Source: ZC4RG17 sp036259475 (lineage in GTDB: Bacteria; Actinomycetota; Acidimicrobiia; Spongiisociales; ZC4RG35). Taken from it: a stretch of 21,277 bases of DNA. The notes beneath the pieces were generated by a model that was given only the letters and a program-made list of their open reading frames with translations, searched no databases and was not told the DNA's origin. A program made the position numbers and the translations under genes. The stretch is taken from contig DATABS010000054.1 of assembly GCA_036259475.1 (NCBI GenBank), forward strand, positions 1 through 21,277, written 5' to 3'. Positions 7,819 through 14,327 of this stretch are shown here, piece by piece (position 1 is the first letter of the stretch; the number at the start of each line of letters is the position of its first letter).

Positions 7819-7853
7819 GCTCCGGGGCGATATCGTCTCGGGGGAGGGCAGCG

Positions 7854-8039
7854 ATGCGGGCAACGATCAACGAGGACTACTGCGTCGGCAGCGGATTGTG
7901 TGAAATGATCTGTCCCGAGGTGTTCGAGGTGCGCGACGTCTCCCACGTCAAGATCGACCCCATCCCTCCCGAACATGAGGAGGCGGTACGGCGGGCGGCG
8001 GCCAGTTGTCCCACCGAGGCGATCGAGCTCGCGCCGTGA
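7854..8039 (+). CDS. Small ferredoxin, likely P450 electron donor
   Basis: This 61-residue ferredoxin begins MRATINEDYCVGSGLCEMIC and ends with SCPTEAIEL. Cysteines are C10, C16, C20 and C52, each of the last two followed by proline. Serine 13 occupies the position where a four-cysteine cluster would have its second ligand. P450-linked [3Fe-4S] ferredoxins of actinobacteria have the same overall form but usually lack C20. Pyrococcus furiosus ferredoxin has the matching fourth cysteine with Asp instead of Ser 13. The cluster may therefore be [3Fe-4S] or a [4Fe-4S] with serine or water as ligand. GGGAGGG lies five bases before the ATG. It is divergent from livJ over a shared operator, which links it to the P450 at 1720-3000, and it converges with glpX with an 8-base gap. 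Confidence 0.9.
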   Translation: MRATINEDYCVGSGLCEMICPEVFEVRDVSHVKIDPIPPEHEEAVRRAAASCPTEAIELAP

Positions 8040-8047
8040 CGCCTGGG

Positions 8048-9094
8048 TCAGTCGATGACGGCGGCCGAGATCTTGCGCAGCTTGGCCAGGTTGTGGAAAG
8101 CGTCCATGTAGCGGATCGAGCCAGTCTTCGATCGCATGATCACCGAGTGGGTGGCACACCCGTCTCCATAGAAGTCGACCCCGCGGAGAAACTCGCCGCC
8201 GGTGACGCCGGTGGCGGAGAAGAAGACGTTGTCTGACGCAACCAGGTCACTGGTCGTCAGAACCTGGTCCAGATCCATGCCTTCCTCCCGGGCTATCTCG
8301 ACCTCGCTCTCGTCGCGGGGCCACAGGCGGCACTGGATCTCCCCGTCCATGCAACGCATGGCGGCCGCCGAGAGGACGGCCTCGGGCGACCCGCCGATGC
8401 CGAGCAGCATGTCGATGTCGGTATCGGGCCGCGAGCAGGCGATCGAAGCCGCCACGTCGCCGTCTCGAATCAGCTTGATTCGGGCGCCGGCCGCTCTCAC
8501 CTCGTCGATGTAGCCCTGATTGCGAGGACGGTCCAGGATCACGACCCGCAGGTCGGCCACGCTGTCGCCTTTAGCCCGGGCGACCTTGGCGAGGTTGTCG
8601 GCCACCGGTGCATCGAGATCGATGGCGCCGGCCGACTCGGGGCCGACGGCGATCTTGTCCATGTAGACCAGGCTTCCCGGGGCATACATCGACCCGTGGC
8701 CTTCAGCCAGGGCGATGACGGCGATGGCACCCGGCATCCCCGAGGCGGTCAGGGTGGTCCCGTCGACGGGATCCACCGCCACGTCCACCTCCATCCCCTT
8801 GCCGTTGCCGACCCGCTCGCCGTTGAAGAGCATCGGCGCGTTGTCTTTCTCGCCTTCGCCGATGACGACGTATCCGTCGATATCGAGTGTTGAAAGGTGG
8901 AGGCGCATCCCGTCGACGGCTGCCTTGTCGGCTGCCTCCTTGTCGCCGCGGCCTTGCCAGCGCGCCGCCGCCATGGCTGCGGTCTCGGTCACCCGGACGA
9001 GATCCAGTCCCAGATTGCGTTCGATCGGCTGCGGATTGCGATCCCCGTCCACCATTCCTCCGGGCAGGTCACCTGCCTGACTGACGCGGCCCAT
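8048..9094 (-). CDS. glpX: Fructose-1,6-bisphosphatase, class II (GlpX)
   Basis: The 348-residue enzyme hydrolyses fructose 1,6-bisphosphate to fructose 6-phosphate in gluconeogenesis. Visible family marks are GEGEKDNAPM (about 79-88) and VDPVDGTT (107-114), which carry the acidic metal ligands, then GIGGSPEAVLSAAAMRCMDG in the C-terminal half, where the substrate-binding loop lies. GlpX is the usual FBPase in Actinomycetota, often the only one. The ATG at 9094 was chosen because AGGAGGAG lies about ten bases upstream and the resulting length fits the family; the frame stays open to 9388, but that part would overlap the thiolase gene. It lies 86 bases downstream of the thiolase stop on the same strand. 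Confidence 0.95.
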   Translation of the reverse strand: MGRVSQAGDLPGGMVDGDRNPQPIERNLGLDLVRVTETAAMAAARWQGRGDKEAADKAAVDGMRLHLSTLDIDGYVVIGEGEKDNAPMLFNGERVGNGKGMEVDVAVDPVDGTTLTASGMPGAIAVIALAEGHGSMYAPGSLVYMDKIAVGPESAGAIDLDAPVADNLAKVARAKGDSVADLRVVILDRPRNQGYIDEVRAAGARIKLIRDGDVAASIACSRPDTDIDMLLGIGGSPEAVLSAAAMRCMDGEIQCRLWPRDESEVEIAREEGMDLDQVLTTSDLVASDNVFFSATGVTGGEFLRGVDFYGDGCATHSVIMRSKTGSIRYMDAFHNLAKLRKISAAVID

Positions 9095-9180
9095 CGATCC
9101 CGTCTCCTCCTGTCGGAAAGTCACACCCGAGTCCGGGCTGATCCCCTGGTACAGGCGGCGGCCGTCCCGATTGGCCGGCA

Positions 9181-10356
9181 TCACGCCACCCGCAGGATCA
9201 ACGCGTCGCCCTGACCGCCGCCGCCGCAGAGTGCGGCCGCCCCGATGCCCCCACCGCGCCGCTGCAACTCGGCTACCAGCGTGGTGACCAATCGGGCTCC
9301 CGAGGCGCCGATCGGATGACCAAGCGCAACCGCGCCGCCGTTGACGTTCACCCGCTCGGCTGGCAGATCGAGCAGGCGGGCCGACCACAGCGCCACGGCG
9401 GCGAAAGCCTCGTTGATCTCGACGACGTCCAGATCAGACGGCTCGAGGCCTGCCTGCTTCAGGGCCACTCGAATCGCCTCCGCCGGCCGCTCGTGGAGGG
9501 TGGCGTCGACGCCTCCGATCTGGCCGTAGGCGAGGATCTCGGCGGCGACGGGCAGGCCGGCGGCCTCGGCCGCATCCCGGTCAGCCACCACCACTGCCGC
9601 CGCCCCGTCGGAGATCTGGGAGGCGTTGCCGGCTGTGATCGTGCCGTCGGACACGAACGCCGGACGCAGATTGGCCAGACTCACCGGCGTCGAATCGGGT
9701 CGGATCCCTTCGTCCGACTCGACCTTGTGCGGCTCTGCTTTTCGCTGAGCCACGTGGACGGGGACGATCTCGGCGAAACGACCCGAGGCGGCGGCCTCGC
9801 TCGCCCGCTGATGCGACATCGCCGCCCACTCGTCTTGTTCGGCCCGCTCGATGCCCAGCTGACGATTCTTCACGTCGGACGACTCGCCCATGGTGCAATG
9901 ATCAAAGGCGCAGAAGAGCCCGTCGTGCTGCATGACGTCGACGAGCTCGGCGTCGCCGATGCGGACGCCCCACCGCAGCTCACGGAGCACATGAGGAGCG
10001 TTGGACATCGATTCCATGCCTCCGGCAACGGCGAAGCGGACGTCGCCTGCCCGGATGCCGCGGTCGGCCATCGCGATGGCAGCCATCCCCGACAGGCACA
10101 CCTTGTTGACGGTGAGCGAGGGGACCGTCATCGGCAGTCCGCCCCGTACCGCCGCCTGGCGGGCCGTGATCTGTCCCTCCCCAGCCTGGAGGACGTGGCC
10201 AAACACGACTTCCTCGATGGCAGTCGGATCGATGCCGGCCCGGTCCACGGCGCCGGCGATGGCCGCCCCGCCCAATTCGACCGCCCGGAGCGGCGACAGG
10301 GCCCCTCCATACCGCCCGATGGGGGTGCGGGCATAACCGGTTATCACGGTGCTCAT
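9181..10356 (-). CDS. Thiolase, acetyl-CoA C-acetyltransferase type
   Basis: The 391-residue enzyme condenses two acyl-CoA units or cleaves 3-oxoacyl-CoA. The active-site nucleophile is C87 in VNKVCLSGMAAIAMA, followed by GGMESMSNAPHVL, NEAFAAVALW, NVNGGAVALGHPIGASG (H347) and the C-terminal ALCGGGGQGDALI (C377). These are all the residues expected of a functional biosynthetic-type thiolase (PhaA/AtoB group). The start is not settled: the ATG at 10356 is directly preceded by GGAGGG, too close for normal Shine-Dalgarno use, while GTG at 10347 would have that site at good spacing. TACCCT seven bases before the ATG would instead support a leaderless ATG start. It is divergent from methylmalonyl-CoA epimerase across 49 bases, suggesting linked acyl-CoA metabolism such as fatty acid or branched-chain breakdown. 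Confidence 0.95.
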   Translation of the reverse strand: MSTVITGYARTPIGRYGGALSPLRAVELGGAAIAGAVDRAGIDPTAIEEVVFGHVLQAGEGQITARQAAVRGGLPMTVPSLTVNKVCLSGMAAIAMADRGIRAGDVRFAVAGGMESMSNAPHVLRELRWGVRIGDAELVDVMQHDGLFCAFDHCTMGESSDVKNRQLGIERAEQDEWAAMSHQRASEAAASGRFAEIVPVHVAQRKAEPHKVESDEGIRPDSTPVSLANLRPAFVSDGTITAGNASQISDGAAAVVVADRDAAEAAGLPVAAEILAYGQIGGVDATLHERPAEAIRVALKQAGLEPSDLDVVEINEAFAAVALWSARLLDLPAERVNVNGGAVALGHPIGASGARLVTTLVAELQRRGGGIGAAALCGGGGQGDALILRVA

Positions 10357-10363
10357 CCCTCCA

Positions 10364-10369
10364 AGGGTA
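10364..10369 (-). promoter_or_regulatory. Candidate -10 hexamer (TACCCT) for the thiolase gene
   Basis: TACCCT on the minus strand ends seven bases before the thiolase ATG, the spacing of leaderless actinobacterial promoters. It competes with the reading in which GGAGGG serves as ribosome binding site for GTG at 10347. Confidence 0.33.
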
Positions 10370-10405
10370 TCCGCCCCCCGTCGGCTCTGGGGCAGCCGCG
10401 CGAGA

Positions 10406-10825
10406 ATGGCGACCGTGAAGCTGATCAACCTCGACCACGTCGCCATCGCCGTCCATGACCTGGACGAGGCGATAGCCACCTATGGGTCTCGTTATGGCAT
10501 CGAGCCGATCCATCGAGAGGTGGTCGCATCCCAGGGCGTGGAGGAGGCGATGCTTCCGGTGGGCGGATCCTTCCTCCAATTGCTGCAACCCCTGGGTCCG
10601 GACACCGCGGTGGGCCGCTTCCTCGCCGCGCACGGTGAGGGACTCCATCACGTTGCCTACGCCGTGGTGGACATCGAAGCCGCCCTGGCCCATCTCGAGG
10701 AGGAAGGGGCTCGACTGATCGACCCGGAGCCGCGGATCGGGGGAGGCGGAAGGCGCATCGCGTTCGTCCATCCCAAGGATCTGGCGGGTACCCTCATCGA
10801 ACTCGTGGAGTTGTCCGATGACTGA
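10406..10825 (+). CDS. mce: Methylmalonyl-CoA epimerase (VOC superfamily)
   Basis: This 139-residue protein interconverts (2R)- and (2S)-methylmalonyl-CoA, the step between propionyl-CoA carboxylase and methylmalonyl-CoA mutase. It has the paired beta-alpha-beta-beta-beta units of the vicinal oxygen chelate fold: LDHVAIAVHDLDEAIATY at the N-terminus, LPVGGSFLQLLQP, then EGLHHVAYAVVDIEAALAHL and a final GTLIELVEL. The expected metal ligands correspond to H11, Q58, H81 or H82, and E132. The start is ATG at 10406, with GTG at 10415 a possible alternative; neither has a strong ribosome binding site. The gene is divergent from a thiolase and overlaps the next small gene by eight bases. No mutase or carboxylase gene lies in the window. 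Confidence 0.9.
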   Translation: MATVKLINLDHVAIAVHDLDEAIATYGSRYGIEPIHREVVASQGVEEAMLPVGGSFLQLLQPLGPDTAVGRFLAAHGEGLHHVAYAVVDIEAALAHLEEEGARLIDPEPRIGGGGRRIAFVHPKDLAGTLIELVELSDD

Positions 10826-11036
10826 CCGAATCCAGATACAGGGAGGGGCCGGCCCGTTCGAGGCGGCCGCCGCGGCCGCCGTCGTCGTCCACGTGCTGGA
10901 AGCCGAGCGGGTTGCCCGGGAACGTCGCCCTCAGACGGGGAGTCGTCCACCCGCCTGGGTACGAGCGGTCCAACCCCACCATCCGGACGATCCTCTGGCG
11001 GTGGTCTTACCCGACCATCGGGGAGATCCCCTCTAG
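10818..11036 (+). CDS. Small hypothetical protein, possibly acyl-CoA carboxylase epsilon-like
   Basis: This 72-residue ORF starts with an ATG that overlaps the mce stop by eight bases (ATGACTGA), which argues for a real, translationally coupled gene. The protein begins MTDRIQIQGGAGPFEAAAAA, has an alanine/valine-rich helix, a charged stretch (LEAERVARERR) and a proline-rich tail containing PPAWVRAVQP. Small epsilon subunits of actinobacterial acetyl/propionyl-CoA carboxylases have a similar size, an N-terminal beta-strand plus alanine-rich helix, and a W-R motif near the end. The match is by eye and weak. The epimerase next door handles the product of propionyl-CoA carboxylase, which fits. 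Its TAG stop overlaps the stop of convergent murJ in a single CTAG. Confidence 0.6.
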   Translation: MTDRIQIQGGAGPFEAAAAAAVVVHVLEAERVARERRPQTGSRPPAWVRAVQPHHPDDPLAVVLPDHRGDPL

Positions 11037-12556
11037 CGGCGAAGCAGGCGGAGCTCGGGTGCCCGGAGCAGGCGCAACAGCCCCCAGTAGACGGCCACCG
11101 TCAGCCCTCCGCCTCCCAAGAGTGCCGCCACTGCCAGCCCGGTGGACGACGGCTCGCCGCCCATCAGGCCGCGGGTCGCCAGCCACCCGGCTAATGCCGC
11201 CGGTACCGTTGCCACGAGCATGCGTCCCAGCGTTGCGCCCATCTCGCCGCCGGGCTGCTCGCGGTGCCACCACCAGCCGATCGCCAGGGCGTACAGACCC
11301 ATCACGGCCACGCTGGCCCAGGCCACCCCCGCCGCTCCTAGCGTCGCCGCCCCGACCAGATAGGCGGGGATCGCCACGACCGTGACGGCCGTGCCGACTC
11401 CCACCGGCAGCCACATTCGGCGCTGGGCATAGAACCCGCGGGTGTACACCTGGTGGACGGCCCACATCGGGATCGATAGGCCGTAGATGGCCAGGAGGAC
11501 GCTGGTGGCGGCGGTGTCGGCCGGGTCGAACTGCCCCCGCTGGAAGGCGATCTGGATGATCGGCAGGGCCAGTCCCACCACCCCTGCCGTCCCGATGCCC
11601 GCCACGATGAGGCTGGCGCGGATAGTGCGGCTCACCGTCTCCCTGACCTCCGACACCTTGCCCTCCGCGAAGAGGCGCGCCAGAAACGGGTACGAGGCCA
11701 CTCCCGCCGCCTGGGCGATCACGCCCACCGGCAGCAGGTTGACTCTTCTCGCGTAGGCGAGGGCGGCGATGTCGCCGGTGTCACCCAGCTGGCCGAAGAC
11801 GCGCACGAACACCTCGTCCAACGCCACCGCCGACTGGCCGATCATCAATGGGAAGGCAAGGGCGAAATACTCCGGCACGGCATCGTGAAGGATCGGCACG
11901 TCGCTCTGCAGGCGCGTCCCCACCTGCCGCGCCCCCCACCACTGAAGGGCGAAGTTGCCGATGATGGCGCCGGTCAGGGCCCCCCATACGAACCCGGCCG
12001 GTCCCGGGTCGCCTAACGCCCAGCTGATCAGTCCGCCGGCGATGATCGCCACGTTGTAGATGACCGGAGCGAGGGCAGGGATGAGGAATCGCCGATGGGC
12101 GTACTGAACGGCCATCAGGAGCGAGCCGAGAACGAAGAAGAACTGAGCCGGGAGGATGATTCGCACCAGGGCCACGAGCTCCGGTATCCGATCGGCCGGG
12201 ATCTCGGGGAAGAGACGTTCGGTCAGGGGCTCGGCGGCGACCAGGGTCGCAACGGTCACTCCCAGCATCAGGGCCCCTACTACCCGGCTCACTGCGGTGA
12301 ACGACCGGTTGGCCCCGACGGCGTCGCCTGCGGCGAGATGGCGGCTGATGATGGGAACGAAGGTGATCGTGAGGTAGCCGCCCGCCATGAGGAAGGAGAT
12401 GTAGTCGGGGATGGTGAAGGCGGCCTGGTAGAGGTCGGCCTCGATCGTCCGTCCCAGCAGACCGGCGAGCACCATCTCGCGAAGGAATCCCAGGACGCGC
12501 GAGGCCAGGATGCCCCCGGAGACGACGAGGGCCGCCCGACCCAACGTGCTGCTCAC
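11033..12556 (-). CDS. murJ: Lipid II flippase MurJ (MviN family)
   Basis: This 507-residue polytopic membrane protein belongs to the MurJ/MviN family, which moves lipid-linked peptidoglycan precursor across the cytoplasmic membrane. The N-terminus ALVVSGGILASRVLGFLREM is the family hallmark, and about 13-14 hydrophobic segments follow to the C-terminus, as expected. Conserved features include ALAYARRVNLLPVGVIAQA in the middle and VHQVYTRGFYAQRRMWLPVG later. The start is GTG at 12556, overlapping the upstream PHP gene stop as GTGA. The frame stays open to 13171, but that 205-residue extension is a shadow of the PHP gene, is Arg/Pro-rich and would spoil the family N-terminus. The order cyclophilin-PHP-murJ on one strand suggests co-transcription. 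Confidence 0.94.
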   Translation of the reverse strand: MSSTLGRAALVVSGGILASRVLGFLREMVLAGLLGRTIEADLYQAAFTIPDYISFLMAGGYLTITFVPIISRHLAAGDAVGANRSFTAVSRVVGALMLGVTVATLVAAEPLTERLFPEIPADRIPELVALVRIILPAQFFFVLGSLLMAVQYAHRRFLIPALAPVIYNVAIIAGGLISWALGDPGPAGFVWGALTGAIIGNFALQWWGARQVGTRLQSDVPILHDAVPEYFALAFPLMIGQSAVALDEVFVRVFGQLGDTGDIAALAYARRVNLLPVGVIAQAAGVASYPFLARLFAEGKVSEVRETVSRTIRASLIVAGIGTAGVVGLALPIIQIAFQRGQFDPADTAATSVLLAIYGLSIPMWAVHQVYTRGFYAQRRMWLPVGVGTAVTVVAIPAYLVGAATLGAAGVAWASVAVMGLYALAIGWWWHREQPGGEMGATLGRMLVATVPAALAGWLATRGLMGGEPSSTGLAVAALLGGGGLTVAVYWGLLRLLRAPELRLLRR

Positions 12557-13428
12557 CGGTCCGAGCCCTGTATGGAGCGGAGACCTTCGAGGAACTCGTG
12601 AGGGACCTCGAGGTCTCCGCAGCCCACGCCGATCTCGATGCCCGGTTTGTAGGTCCCATGGAAATCCGAGCCGCCGGACGGCAGGAGGCCGAGCCGGCGC
12701 CCGATTCGGCGGAGCTGGCGACGTCGATCCGGTTCGGCACCGGAGTGGTGGGTTTCGAGTCCCGCCAGACCCAGGGCGGCGAGTTGCTCGAGCAACGCTT
12801 CGAGCCGGGCGTCCTCTTCGAATCCCAGAGTATGGGGGTGAGCCAGCACCGGAACGCCCCCTGATGCCCTGGCCAGCGACAGGGCTTCGGCCGGGGTGAG
12901 GCGACGCCGGCCGACATAGGCGGGGGCGCCGCTGCCCAGGAACTGGTCGAAAGCCGTGGCGATGTCCGGGACGTAGCCCCGATCGACCATCACCGCGGCG
13001 ATGTGGGGACGACCCACCGACCCTTCTCCGGCTCGGGCCACCAACTCCTCCATCGAAACTTCGAGTCCCAGCTGGCGGAGACGCTCGAGGATCGTGTGAT
13101 TGCGGTCGTCCCGGCCGAGACGGAGATCGGCGAGTCGGTCCTGGAGAGGTCCGGGCGTGTCGTCGATCCACAGAACGATCAAATGCATCCCACCGCGGTT
13201 GTCGGCGTCGTGCTCGAACTCCGACCAGTCGAGCGACAGCTCGACGCCCCGTATCAGTTCGACCCCCAGTTCCTGGGCAGCCTTTTCGGCTTCGGACAAC
13301 CCGCAGAGCACGTCGTGATCGGTCAAGGCCACGGCGGATAGCCCGGCCTCGGCGGCCAGGCGGATCAGCTCGGAGGGAGCCTCCGAGCCGTCCGAAACGA
13401 CGGAGTGGGTGTGCAGATCGACTGCCAT
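12553..13428 (-). CDS. PHP-domain phosphoesterase (TrpH / RNase AM-like)
   Basis: This 291-residue protein has the PHP metal-dependent phosphoesterase fold. DLHTHSVVSDG (4-14) gives the first H-x-H metal pair, ALTDHDVLCGL (about 34-44) the next, then VLAHPHTLGF, LAGLETHHSGAE and finally SGGSDFHGTYKPG, with a D-x-H pair. This is the complete ligand set of the TrpH/YciV group; the E. coli member removes 5' nucleotides from RNA and cleaves 3',5'-nucleoside bisphosphates. That activity is a family inference. The ATG lacks a Shine-Dalgarno sequence but has TAACCT nine bases upstream. It overlaps murJ by four bases downstream and lies 46 bases after the cyclophilin gene. Confidence 0.9.
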   Translation of the reverse strand: MAVDLHTHSVVSDGSEAPSELIRLAAEAGLSAVALTDHDVLCGLSEAEKAAQELGVELIRGVELSLDWSEFEHDADNRGGMHLIVLWIDDTPGPLQDRLADLRLGRDDRNHTILERLRQLGLEVSMEELVARAGEGSVGRPHIAAVMVDRGYVPDIATAFDQFLGSGAPAYVGRRRLTPAEALSLARASGGVPVLAHPHTLGFEEDARLEALLEQLAALGLAGLETHHSGAEPDRRRQLRRIGRRLGLLPSGGSDFHGTYKPGIEIGVGCGDLEVPHEFLEGLRSIQGSDR

Positions 13429-13437
13429 CTCGCCGTC

Positions 13438-13443
13438 AGGTTA
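13438..13443 (-). promoter_or_regulatory. Candidate -10 hexamer (TAACCT) for the PHP gene
   Basis: TAACCT ends nine bases before the PHP ATG on the minus strand. It shares the form TAACnT with sites before lysC, the receiver gene and nfeD. A transcript starting about seven bases on would have almost no leader. Confidence 0.35.
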
Positions 13444-13474
13444 CGGCCCCACCCCGACAGCCATCCCGCTTTCG

Positions 13475-14257
13475 TCAGCCGACGGCGATGTCGATGCTCT
13501 CGATGTAGACCGTCTCCAGAGGAAGACTGTTCTCCCGGGAGTCACGCCGGGTGGCGGTGGGCACGTCGGCGATGCGGTCGAGCACTTCGTCACCGGATAC
13601 CACACGACCCAGCACGTTGAACGACGGGTTCAATGCCTGGGCGTCTTCGCCGAGGACGATGAAGAACTGGCTGCCGGTGGTGCCGCGTCCGGCGTTGGCC
13701 ATCGCCACCACCCCGCGCTCGAACTCGAAATCGTCGGAGGGGTACTCGTCGGGGATGCTGTAGCCGGGCCCTCCGGTGCCGACGGCGTTGGGATCTCCCC
13801 CCTGGGCGACGAAGCCCTCGAGAATCCGATGGAAAACCGTCCCCTCGTAGAAGCCCTGGCGCGCCAGGAACACGAAGGACTCGACCGTTTGGGGCGACAT
13901 GGAGGGGTCCAGCGCGACCACGATCTCCCCGCATGAGGTGGCGATGGTGGCGGTCACCTCCGACTCGGCGGTGATGTCCTCCTGAGGTTCATACGTGGGG
14001 AAACTCTGCACTGTTTCCTCCGGGGGGCGCTCGGCCCCACAGGCGGTCTCCTGCTGGCGATATCCCTCATAGCTGCCGGGCAGGGTCTCGGCATCCTCGC
14101 CGAAGAATCCCACCACCAGGAAGGCCACCACGACCAGCGCCCCCATCCCGAGGGCGAAGCCGAGTCGGCGGAACACCTCGCGCCGGGTCTCGCTCTTCTT
14201 CTCGGCCTGGCGGCGGGCTGCCCGATTCTCCTTCTGGCGGCGACGGCGGTCGGTCAT
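13475..14257 (-). CDS. Membrane-anchored cyclophilin-type peptidyl-prolyl isomerase
   Basis: This 260-residue protein starts with a very basic cytoplasmic tail (about residues 1-31, rich in Arg and Lys), then one membrane helix (about 32-52, LGFALGMGALVVVAFLVVGF). A linker precedes an extracytoplasmic cyclophilin domain (about 98-258). Cyclophilin marks are VFHRILEGFVAQGGDP, with the catalytic Arg in FHR, and GRGTTGSQFFIVLGEDAQAL. It would speed proline isomerisation in exported proteins. The basic tail is longer than usual for an anchor, which resembles several actinobacterial homologues. The ATG has no ribosome binding site but has TAGAGT nine bases upstream. It is divergent from lysC across 70 bases and precedes the PHP and murJ genes. 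Confidence 0.92.
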   Translation of the reverse strand: MTDRRRRQKENRAARRQAEKKSETRREVFRRLGFALGMGALVVVAFLVVGFFGEDAETLPGSYEGYRQQETACGAERPPEETVQSFPTYEPQEDITAESEVTATIATSCGEIVVALDPSMSPQTVESFVFLARQGFYEGTVFHRILEGFVAQGGDPNAVGTGGPGYSIPDEYPSDDFEFERGVVAMANAGRGTTGSQFFIVLGEDAQALNPSFNVLGRVVSGDEVLDRIADVPTATRRDSRENSLPLETVYIESIDIAVG

Positions 14258-14266
14258 GGGGCCGCG

Positions 14267-14272
14267 ACTCTA
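14267..14272 (-). promoter_or_regulatory. Candidate -10 hexamer (TAGAGT) for the cyclophilin gene
   Basis: TAGAGT ends nine bases before the cyclophilin ATG on the minus strand, where no Shine-Dalgarno sequence is present. It would give a leader of only a few bases. No -35 is recognisable. Confidence 0.33.
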
Positions 14273-14311
14273 GACGGGTGCCGAAGATGCCAGGTCGGCG
14301 GCGACAAGCCC

Positions 14312-14317
14312 TAACGT
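14312..14317 (+). promoter_or_regulatory. Candidate -10 hexamer (TAACGT) for lysC
   Basis: TAACGT ends ten bases before the lysC ATG. The 70-base intergenic region has no room for a lysine riboswitch, so any control at the RNA level would have to be different. A near-leaderless transcript is implied. Confidence 0.33.
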
Positions 14318-14327
14318 TCTGCAGGCA

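Noticed and set aside
12731..12745. GGTTCGGCACCGG, resembling the livJ operator
   Set aside because: It lies inside the PHP coding region, where GC-rich codons explain it, and the palindrome is broken (CCGGAG instead of CCGAAC).
12557..13171. 205-residue N-terminal extension of murJ
   Set aside because: It is an Arg/Pro-rich shadow of the PHP gene; the GTGA overlap start gives the correct family N-terminus and length.
14258..14327. Possible lysine riboswitch before lysC
   Set aside because: The whole intergenic region is 70 bases, far shorter than a lysine riboswitch, and shows no matching stems.
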